In this document: positions 5,739-11,703 of the stretch, piece after piece | Layout: each line of letters opens with the position of its first letter | Position numbering within the stretch: the stretch's first letter is position 1 | Source of the DNA: an uncultured Acidobacteriota bacterium | Lineage (GTDB): Bacteria; Acidobacteriota; Blastocatellia; Pyrinomonadales; Pyrinomonadaceae | Assembly: GCA_946480545.1 (NCBI GenBank) | Contig: CAMLKY010000013.1 | Coordinates: forward strand, 1 to 12,979 | Direction of reading: 5' to 3' | DNA: 12,979 bases | Translations under genes and position numbers: made by a program | Notes under the pieces: model-generated | What the model was told of the DNA's origin: nothing | The model's database searches: none | Seen by the model: only the letters and a program-made list of their open reading frames with translations

Positions 5739-6938
5739 CTAATACAACTTCCTTATCTCATTCCTCAATCGGCTCACGACGTCTTTCTCCGGCGGAGTGC
5801 CATCCGGGTAGATCACATTCGTGTTGAAGACGATGAGCGACGCTGTCTTCGAAGCGGGTTCGAAATCGATGTAGCTGATAAACCCGTTCTGGTCGCCGCC
5901 GTGGCCAAGGAACGTTCGCCCGTCGCGACGGTTTAGAAAATAGATCAAGCCGATATCCGTCGTAAATCCGCTGTTGCCGTTCGCGTCGACCGTTGTGGGC
6001 AATTGAGGCTTCCACATCTCTTCCAGAGACGAGCGCTTTAACACCCCGTTGTAAACATCTCGAACCACCCCGTCCGCCGAAGCGGCCGCCGCCCCTCCTT
6101 TTGAAGGAGGGGTGCTTCCAACCAGGAAATTCAGATACTTCACCATATCCGCGATCGGCGAATTCAGACCGCTGTTCGAGACGGTGATCCCGGTGTTTAC
6201 GTCGAAGCGTCCTTCGGTGCGCTTGCCGTCGCGCATGTAGTACGAGTGCGAACGGTGCTTCAGCAGGTGATAAGGTGTCGCGTCGAAGTAACTCGAGTAC
6301 ATGCCGAGCGGTCTGAGGATGTTCTTATCGACGTAGACCTCGTAATCGTCCCCTGTGAGCTTCTCGATTATCCGGCCGAGAAAGATTATCCCTGGATTCG
6401 AGTAACTGAACTTGCTTCCGGGTTTGAACAGGATCTCGGTGAACGGAAACATCGCCACGAGCTGCGAGTACTCGGTCGGCTCGTACGGCTCCCAATCCTG
6501 TCCGCGGTCCCACGGCCATGTCGATCCGCGGAAGCCGGCCGAGTGGGTCATCAGATGACGGATCGTGATCTCGTCCATCGATCCGTGGCGATTATGTACC
6601 TCGCGAAGCTCGGGAAGATATTTCGTGACCGGATCATCGAGCTTGAGCAGACCGCGATCGCGAAGCTGCATGATGGCTATGCCGGTGAAGGGCTTCGTAT
6701 TCGACGCCCAATGATAGATCGTGTTCGCGTCTACCGTTTGATCCTTTGAAAGGTTCGCCGATCCGTAGTGCTCTTCCATCAGGATCTTGCCTTCCTTCAT
6801 GAAGATAAAACTGCTGCCGACGATACCTGCATCTTTGACCTCCTTTAGATAGGTCGTGCGGAAGAGCGACAAGTTGTTGGATTGGGCAGGCGTCACGATA
6901 GTTGCGAAAAGCAGCAAAGCGGCGGTCAAGGATCTCAT
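5739..6938 (-). CDS. Secreted serine hydrolase, beta-lactamase / class C PBP fold
   Basis: This 399-residue protein has a short signal peptide (MRSLTAALLLFATIVTPAQS). The three active-site motifs of the beta-lactamase/D-Ala-D-Ala carboxypeptidase superfamily are present: S-x-x-K as SNTK at 79-82, Y-x-N as YSN at 179-181, and HGG at 346-348 in place of KTG. The family also includes esterases and D-aminopeptidases, so the substrate is open. HxG members are often not true beta-lactamases, and I would not call this a resistance gene. GGAAAGA lies about nine bases before the ATG at 6938. The segment around residues 276-290 (GSTPPSKGGAAAA) is low-complexity and encoded by a perfect DNA palindrome, and looks like an insertion on a surface loop. 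The gene stands alone, with repeats downstream. Confidence 0.85.
   Translation of the reverse strand: MRSLTAALLLFATIVTPAQSNNLSLFRTTYLKEVKDAGIVGSSFIFMKEGKILMEEHYGSANLSKDQTVDANTIYHWASNTKPFTGIAIMQLRDRGLLKLDDPVTKYLPELREVHNRHGSMDEITIRHLMTHSAGFRGSTWPWDRGQDWEPYEPTEYSQLVAMFPFTEILFKPGSKFSYSNPGIIFLGRIIEKLTGDDYEVYVDKNILRPLGMYSSYFDATPYHLLKHRSHSYYMRDGKRTEGRFDVNTGITVSNSGLNSPIADMVKYLNFLVGSTPPSKGGAAAASADGVVRDVYNGVLKRSSLEEMWKPQLPTTVDANGNSGFTTDIGLIYFLNRRDGRTFLGHGGDQNGFISYIDFEPASKTASLIVFNTNVIYPDGTPPEKDVVSRLRNEIRKLY
6092..6112. repeat. Perfect 9-bp-stem palindrome inside the serine hydrolase gene
   Basis: CCCCTCCTT (6092-6100), TTG, AAGGAGGGG (6104-6112) form a perfect hairpin within the coding sequence. In the protein it reads STPPSKGG, next to an alanine run. 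CCCCTCCTT..AAGGAGGGG hairpins are the kind of sequence I associate with intergenic dispersed repeats, so an in-frame element insertion is the likely origin. Confidence 0.6.
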
Positions 6939-7055
6939 CGCACTAGTTCTTTCCGGAATAACTGAAAACTGATAAGTGAAAAGTGAAAACGACGAGAACG
7001 GATTGTACCACGGCCGGCGTGGCGGTTAGGTCTGAATAGTGCGACAATCCGTGCC

Positions 7056-7445
7056 GTGTCGTGGGTCCATCTTATTTTCGGTATCGTGCTGTTCTTCGTT
7101 TTCACAACGACAGGCAGCTACATGCGTGCGGACTTTCCTGATAAGGATGCGATCCCGCAGGAGTTCCGTATGCTGATGCGGTCGCGGCATATCTACATCC
7201 TGTTCTCGGCGCTCATCCATATCGTTCTCGGCATTTACATTCGAAAGCAGGTAGAGAAATGGCGCGAGCTTGTCCAGCACGCCGGCTCGACCGCCCTAAT
7301 ATTCTCGAGCGTGCTGCTGGTGATCGCATTCGTCAGCGAGACCTATCACGACAGGGCGTTTTCGGATGTGAGCCGGTACGGGATCTACTTCGCACTAGCC
7401 GGCGTTCTTTTGCACCTGATCGGCGGCATCAAGAAGGCGACCTGA
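7056..7445 (+). CDS. Small four-helix membrane protein of unknown function
   Basis: The gene encodes 129 residues from a GTG start. Four hydrophobic segments are evident: WVHLIFGIVLFFVFTTTG, IYILFSALIHIVLGIYI, ALIFSSVLLVIAFV and YGIYFALAGVLLHLIGGI. An acidic loop (RADFPDKDAIPQEFR) follows segment 1. I do not recognise a named family. The frame is open back to 6987, but no ATG lies upstream, and the ribosome site is weak, so the start is uncertain. It is divergent from the serine hydrolase gene and followed by the palindrome at 7457-7540, with no obvious operon partner. A role in the inner membrane is all that can be inferred. Confidence 0.7.
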   Translation: MSWVHLIFGIVLFFVFTTTGSYMRADFPDKDAIPQEFRMLMRSRHIYILFSALIHIVLGIYIRKQVEKWRELVQHAGSTALIFSSVLLVIAFVSETYHDRAFSDVSRYGIYFALAGVLLHLIGGIKKAT

Positions 7446-7456
7446 GGGTATTGATC

Positions 7457-7540
7457 TGTTTCGTGCTGTTTCGTGTTGGTTCGTGGTTTCAGTTTCATTA
7501 GAATCCTGGAACCACCAATCAACACGAAACAGCACGAACA
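7457..7540. repeat. Palindromic element with 10-bp direct repeats, CGTG core, type B
   Basis: The left arm 7457-7489 consists of three 10-bp near-repeats (TGTTTCGTGC, TGTTTCGTGT, TGGTTCGTGG) followed by TTT. The right arm 7508-7540 is the imperfect reverse complement (ACCACCAATC, AACACGAAAC, AGCACGAACA). The spacer is about 18 nt. It resembles the element at 2917-2983 in its CGTG spacing and its terminal GTGGTT/AACCAC blocks at the inner ends of the arms. It lies between the membrane protein gene and the truncated alaS, where the missing 5' part of alaS would be expected. Confidence 0.7.
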
Positions 7541-7585
7541 TTCTGGATCTCAAGAGCTCCGGTTGCTACCCCAACCGCTGTAGAC

Positions 7586-7595
7586 TTGTATACAA
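7586..7595. promoter_or_regulatory. Perfect palindrome TTGTATACAA, possible GntR-type operator
   Basis: TTGTATACAA is a perfect 10-bp palindrome ending eight bases before the ATG at 7604. FCD-type GntR regulators commonly bind sites of this general form. It also contains TACAAT, a five-of-six -10 match. No GntR gene is in the window, so this rests on the motif alone. Confidence 0.3.
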
Positions 7596-7603
7596 TCAAC
7601 TCA

Positions 7604-9487
7604 ATGAGCGTTTACGAGTCGTTATCCGAATCTCAGCAGTTTGCCTGTCGCGTCATCGCCGATCACGCGCGTGCGACAGCATTTTCGATCGCCGACGGTA
7701 TCCTGCCGGGCAATGAGGGGCGCAATTATGTGCTCAGGAAGATCATGCGCCGAGCTATCTATCACGGGCGCGAGCATCTCGGATTCAAGGACCTGTTCTT
7801 CTACAAGGTCTGCGATTTCGTGATAGAGCAGATGCACGCGGCTTATCCCGAGCTTGAGGCGCAACGGGAGTTCATCGGCAAGATGGTGCGGCTCGAAGAG
7901 GAAAGGTTCGGGAACACGCTTACCGTGGGACTGAAGAAACTCGACGAACTCGACATTCGATCTTCATCACTATTCACCGACATTGCCAGGCTCTACGATA
8001 CATACGGCACGCCTCGAGATCTGATCCGTCTCTACCTGGAAGAAAAAGGCGTCGTCTACGAAGAAGACGATTTCAATGTACGTTTCGACGCAGCGCTGCA
8101 GGAGTCTCAAAAGCAATCCGGCGTCGGCCACACCGAGCGGAAGTCGCAGATCAATCCCATCTACGCAGAGCTTGCCGAAAAATTCGGTACGAGCAGGTTT
8201 CATGGATACGACGCGACGCGGGTCGAGGACGTCGAGGTGCTCGCGATCGTTCGTGATGAAAAGCAGATCGATACGCTCAGCGAAGGCGACGAAGGCCTGA
8301 TCATTCTCGATGAGACGCCATTCTACGCCGAAGCCGGCGGACAGGTCGGCGACACCGGATTCCTAATCGTTGGCGGAGACGACATATCGAAAGTTCGTGT
8401 GCTTGACACGTTCGCTCCGCTGAGCGGCCTGATACTACACAAATCAAAAGTCGAAAGCGGCTCGATCAAGGTCGGCGACAAGATAACGGCCATCGTCGAT
8501 GCTGAGAAGCGCGATGCGACCCGCCGCAACCATACGGCGACGCACCTGGTGCATGCGGCGCTGCGCGAAGTGCTCGGGACGCATGTAAAGCAGGCCGGAT
8601 CGGTCGTCGCCCCGAATTATCTTCGGTTCGACTTCACGCATTACCAACCGATGACCGAAACCGAGATCGCGGAGATCGAGGATCTCGTCAATCGTTACGT
8701 CCTCGAGAATCAACCCGTGAACACGAACATTATGGCCATCGAAGAAGCGATGCGCGGCGGTGCGATGGCTTTGTTTGGCGAGAAGTACGGGGCGGATGTG
8801 CGCGTACTGAGTATCGGCGACGGCGTGTTCTCGAAGGAGCTGTGCGGCGGGACTCACGTGAAGGCCACCGGTGATATCGGAGCGTTCAAGATCACGTCGG
8901 ATGAAGCCATCGCGTCGGGCGTGCGTCGCATCCGCGCGATCACAGGCTTTGACGCGTTCGAGCGTTTCCGCGAGGACGAACGCCTGATCGATCGCAGCCT
9001 CGCTGCGTTGAAGACGCAACGTGATAATCTGCCGAACGCGATCGAGCGGCTTCAGGAAGAACTGAAACGAACCAGGAAAGAGATCGACGATCTCAAACTG
9101 AAGATCGCGACCGGCGCGATCGGCGCAGCGACATCGAACGGAGACGAGGCCAAAGACATCGGCGGCGTTAAGGTCGTGGGCAAGATCGTCGAAGGCCTCG
9201 ACGGGAACGGCGCTCGACAGCTATCGGATACACTCCTTGCTCGTCTAAAGTCGGGCGTTGTCGTTCTTGGACGCGAAACCGACGGAAAGGTCAGTATCAT
9301 TGTTCGCGTCTCTGACGATCTCACGGGAAAGGTCAAAGCGGGTAATGTGATCAAGGAGATCGTTCCTATCGTCGGCGGACGCGGCGGCGGTCGTCCCGAC
9401 ATGGCCGAAGGCGGCGGTACCGAGCCGTCGAAATTGTCCGAGGCGATCGATGCCAGCTATGACGTGATCGGGAAGATGCTGGGGTGA
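7604..9487 (+). CDS. alaS: Alanyl-tRNA synthetase lacking the aminoacylation domain
   Basis: Complete AlaRS is about 870-900 residues; this frame encodes 627. Missing are roughly the first 260-280 residues, the class II catalytic core that activates alanine. The protein begins near RVIADHARATAF (residue 16) in the tRNA-recognition helical domain and continues with NEGRNYVLRKIMRRA and LYDTYGTPRDL. The editing domain is intact: HTATH gives His310 and His314, and CGGTH gives Cys414 and His418, the zinc ligands that clear Ser/Gly-tRNA(Ala). A coiled segment (about 460-500) and the C-Ala domain with GGRGGGRPDMAEGGG follow. The upstream frame opens only at 7502, with TTG 7586 as the sole earlier start. 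If expressed, it could edit but not charge tRNA. It may be a deletion remnant with a full copy elsewhere, half of a split enzyme, or an assembly error. Confidence 0.88.
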   Translation: MSVYESLSESQQFACRVIADHARATAFSIADGILPGNEGRNYVLRKIMRRAIYHGREHLGFKDLFFYKVCDFVIEQMHAAYPELEAQREFIGKMVRLEEERFGNTLTVGLKKLDELDIRSSSLFTDIARLYDTYGTPRDLIRLYLEEKGVVYEEDDFNVRFDAALQESQKQSGVGHTERKSQINPIYAELAEKFGTSRFHGYDATRVEDVEVLAIVRDEKQIDTLSEGDEGLIILDETPFYAEAGGQVGDTGFLIVGGDDISKVRVLDTFAPLSGLILHKSKVESGSIKVGDKITAIVDAEKRDATRRNHTATHLVHAALREVLGTHVKQAGSVVAPNYLRFDFTHYQPMTETEIAEIEDLVNRYVLENQPVNTNIMAIEEAMRGGAMALFGEKYGADVRVLSIGDGVFSKELCGGTHVKATGDIGAFKITSDEAIASGVRRIRAITGFDAFERFREDERLIDRSLAALKTQRDNLPNAIERLQEELKRTRKEIDDLKLKIATGAIGAATSNGDEAKDIGGVKVVGKIVEGLDGNGARQLSDTLLARLKSGVVVLGRETDGKVSIIVRVSDDLTGKVKAGNVIKEIVPIVGGRGGGRPDMAEGGGTEPSKLSEAIDASYDVIGKMLG

Positions 9488-9509
9488 ATCGGATGCCGCC
9501 GCCGCAGCA

Positions 9510-9818
9510 TTACACCAGAATCTCGTAATGCTGCGAGCGCTCATCAAACCGGGCAAGCAACGCCCGCGCAGCGTCCGGAACAACAGCCAACTCATAATCC
9601 TCGCCAGCGAAACTGCGGACCGCATCGATCGATTCGAATTCCATGATCGTTACGAATTCGACTTCGCCGTTCCCCGTATCCCGCCGCAACAATCTTATCG
9701 ACTGAAATCCCGCGATTTGACGTTCGCGAATGGCGGCAAAGATCTCCTTACTCAGGAGTTCTTCATACGCTCCGGCATTCTCCGTAGTCGTCCAGCCGTG
9801 CCAGATCCTAGCAATCAT
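9510..9818 (-). CDS. ABM-domain (antibiotic biosynthesis monooxygenase-like) protein
   Basis: This 102-residue protein is a single ferredoxin-like ABM domain, starting MIARIWHGWTTTENAGAYEELL and containing FVTIMEFESIDAVRSFAGEDYE and ALLARFDERSQHYE. Small ABM proteins are usually dimers that act as cofactor-less oxygenases, haem-degrading enzymes or small-molecule binders; this subgroup has no firm function that I know. The ATG at 9818 lies three bases after the EamA stop, so it is almost certainly translated from the same message as the transporter. It converges with alaS, the two stops being 22 nt apart with no clear terminator hairpin between them. Confidence 0.82.
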   Translation of the reverse strand: MIARIWHGWTTTENAGAYEELLSKEIFAAIRERQIAGFQSIRLLRRDTGNGEVEFVTIMEFESIDAVRSFAGEDYELAVVPDAARALLARFDERSQHYEILV

Positions 9819-9821
9819 GTC

Positions 9822-10820
9822 TTAGGTTGAGTACCTCGCAGCCGGAACGCCGGATTCATGAACAACCTCCGGCTCCGATTCCGGCTCCTTCGTATTCTGC
9901 GAAGTGATCAATACTACCGAGCCCACCACGATACCGGCTCCGAACAGCATCTGCCCGGTCATCGACTCACCGGCGATAAGCCAGCCCAGCAGCACCGCGA
10001 TCACGGGATTCACATATGCATAAGTCGCGACCATCGACGGTCGTGCATTTTTGAGAAGCCAACTGTAAGCAGTAAACCCGATGAGCGAACCGAAGACGAT
10101 CAGGTACCCGACGCCAAAGAGCGAGTTGAACGAGACCGCCGATGGATCGAACGTCGACCATTCGCCACGGATCAAGCCAACCAGCAACAACGATACGCTG
10201 CCCGCGATCATCTGCATTCCCGAAGCGAGTATCGATGACTTCGGCGTCGCGCCGCGAAGACCGTATATCGAACCGGTCGCCCACGAAAGCGCTCCGATAA
10301 GAACCGCGACAACACCGATCCACTGTTGGAATCCGCTTCCTTCGATGCCGCTCGACGCTCGTCCCGTGACGAGCAATCCGACACCCGCGAAACCGATAAG
10401 CAAACCGAGCACGACCTTCCAGTTCGGACGTCCGCCGTTCAGCCATAGCCAACTCAGGATCACTATCCAGAGCGGCTCAGTCGCTACGAGCAGCGCCGCG
10501 AGCGATGATGGGATGTAATGCTGGGCAAGCACGACCCCGCCGTTACCGCCGAGAAGCAGCAGAGTGCCGACGATGATACTCGTTCGCCAATGCTCCCATT
10601 TCGGTGTTTCGTAGTCTTTGGACAACCGCGCCCAAAGGAACAATATGGATCCGGCGAAAGCGAAGCGTGCGCCGGCCATGAGGAACGGCGGCAGAGTCTC
10701 GATCGCGTACTTGATCGCGAGGTAAGTAGAACCCCAGAAAATGTACACCGAGAAAAACGCGGCGATTAAAATGAGCAGCTTGCGGCTGCTCTCAGTTTTC
10801 CCAATTCCCTGTAACGTCAT
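9822..10820 (-). CDS. EamA/DMT-superfamily transporter, YedA-like
   Basis: This 332-residue protein has ten predicted membrane segments in two EamA repeats. Recognisable blocks are FWGSTYLAIKYAIETLPPFLMAGARF, GGNGGVVLAQHYIPSSLAALLVATEPLW, ALSWATGSIYGLRG, and TYAYVNPVIAVLLGWLIAGE near the end. These match the YedA type of drug/metabolite transporters, inner-membrane exporters of metabolites or amino acids. The start codon at 10820 is one base after the stop of the Lrp-family regulator, and the stop is three bases from the ABM gene start. The C-terminal tail is polar and acidic. A regulator of amino-acid response upstream suggests an amino-acid or related efflux role, but that is inference. Confidence 0.87.
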   Translation of the reverse strand: MTLQGIGKTESSRKLLILIAAFFSVYIFWGSTYLAIKYAIETLPPFLMAGARFAFAGSILFLWARLSKDYETPKWEHWRTSIIVGTLLLLGGNGGVVLAQHYIPSSLAALLVATEPLWIVILSWLWLNGGRPNWKVVLGLLIGFAGVGLLVTGRASSGIEGSGFQQWIGVVAVLIGALSWATGSIYGLRGATPKSSILASGMQMIAGSVSLLLVGLIRGEWSTFDPSAVSFNSLFGVGYLIVFGSLIGFTAYSWLLKNARPSMVATYAYVNPVIAVLLGWLIAGESMTGQMLFGAGIVVGSVVLITSQNTKEPESEPEVVHESGVPAARYST

Positions 10821-10821
10821 C

Positions 10822-11298
10822 TCACTTACCCCTTGCTTTCTTCAACTCTTCCTGCTCGATCGGAACGAGCGTGCCCTGCTTGAACGTTTTGAGGACCACG
10901 GTCGTCCGCGTATTGACGACATTCCGTATGCCCTTGATCTTCTCCCGGAGAAACAGGCCGAGCGACTCGGCATCTTTACTCAGGACCTTTATGTAGAAGC
11001 AGTCGTCGCCCGCCACCTCATAAACCTCCTGAACCTCGGGTATCGCGGACAATTCCTCGCCAACACCCTCGCCGCACTCGCTCGTGCGAACGGCAATGAT
11101 CGCCGACAACCCGTAATCAAGTGCCTTTGCGTCCAGATCGGCAGAATATCCGCGGATCACGCCGCGTTCCTCGAGCTTCCTGATCCGCTCGAGCACAGCC
11201 GAAGGAGCAAGTCCTATCTGCCGTGCGATCTCCGCATTTGCGGTCCTGCCGTCCTGCTGAAGGATATTTAGTATCGCTTTATCAAATCCGTCAATCAT
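10822..11298 (-). CDS. Lrp/AsnC-family transcriptional regulator
   Basis: This 158-residue protein is of normal family length. The N-terminal winged helix-turn-helix reads FDKAILNILQQDGRTANAEI, then ARQIGLAPSAVLERIRKLEE with RGVIRGYSADLD. A RAM ligand-binding domain follows (IPEVQEVYEVAGDDCFYIKVL, then NVVNTRTTVVLKTF). Such proteins form octamers or similar assemblies and respond to amino acids. It is the first gene of a three-gene leftward operon and probably controls the transporter and its own promoter. The ATG at 11298 has GGAG about ten bases upstream. The upstream region also holds a strong promoter and the 21-bp array shared with the divergent aldehyde dehydrogenase. Confidence 0.9.
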   Translation of the reverse strand: MIDGFDKAILNILQQDGRTANAEIARQIGLAPSAVLERIRKLEERGVIRGYSADLDAKALDYGLSAIIAVRTSECGEGVGEELSAIPEVQEVYEVAGDDCFYIKVLSKDAESLGLFLREKIKGIRNVVNTRTTVVLKTFKQGTLVPIEQEELKKARGK

Positions 11299-11319
11299 TC
11301 TGTCAAATCTCCGAACGAT

Positions 11320-11348
11320 AGAATAATCATCGGGAATTGGTTTGTCAA
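11320..11348 (-). promoter_or_regulatory. Promoter for the Lrp-EamA-ABM operon
   Basis: On the minus strand TTGACA, a perfect -35 (11348-11343), is separated by 17 nt from TATTCT (11325-11320), four of six matches to the -10. Transcription would start near 11313, about 15 nt before the ATG at 11298. Autoregulation by Lrp-family proteins is common and would act here. Confidence 0.6.
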
Positions 11349-11390
11349 CAAGAATTTTGGTTAGAGCGTAGCTATCTTCCGGATGCGCCG

Positions 11391-11537
11391 GAATGGGGAG
11401 CGAGTCCGCGGGAATGAGCGGCCATTCTGCGGGTATGAGTGGCGATCCCGTGGGAGTGAGCGGTCATCCCGCGGGAATGAGTGGTTATTCCCGGGGAATG
11501 AGCGGCGATTCGGGCGGAGTGGCCACTCATACCCGCG
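11391..11537. repeat. Seven-unit 21-bp tandem array of hairpin units
   Basis: Six units of exactly 21 nt start at 11391, 11412, 11433, 11454, 11475 and 11496; a seventh, degenerate unit covers 11517-11537. The consensus opens GAATGAGCGG and closes near CATCCCGCGG. Each unit is a small dyad: GAATG..CATTC in unit 2, and GGGAAT..ATTCCC spanning the junction of units 4 and 5 and into unit 5. In any frame the array encodes heptapeptide repeats such as AGMSGHS, but no start, family or codon signal supports a protein. It sits between the divergent Lrp operon and aldehyde dehydrogenase. Confidence 0.85.
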
Positions 11538-11667
11538 GAATCGGAAGAAAATTCTTGGGATTGTGCAAAGGATCCGCGGGGCGGGGGCCTATTTTCCGAA
11601 TGAGCCAAGCAAGCCGCCAGAGGCCTGATCTCCAGTCAGTCCACGTCGGTCTTCGGTACACGCGAGA

Positions 11668-11697
11668 TTGTTCACCGCGCCCGCTCGGGAGTATTAT
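11668..11697 (+). promoter_or_regulatory. Weak candidate promoter for aldehyde dehydrogenase
   Basis: TTGTTC (11668-11673), an 18-nt spacer and TATTAT (11692-11697) are arranged like a sigma70 promoter. The -10 lies only six bases before the ATG at 11704, so the message would be nearly leaderless. The match is modest. Confidence 0.25.
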
Positions 11698-11703
11698 CTC
11701 GCC

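Noticed and set aside
5739..6938. Antibiotic-resistance beta-lactamase
   Set aside because: The HGG in place of KTG and the overall class C-like hydrolase pattern fit a general esterase/peptidase; resistance is not supported.
7441..7603. Missing alaS N-terminus hidden as a frameshifted piece upstream
   Set aside because: I translated the region; it contains only the palindrome and no class II synthetase motif in any frame.
11391..11537. CRISPR array
   Set aside because: The units are contiguous without unique spacers and no cas gene is nearby.
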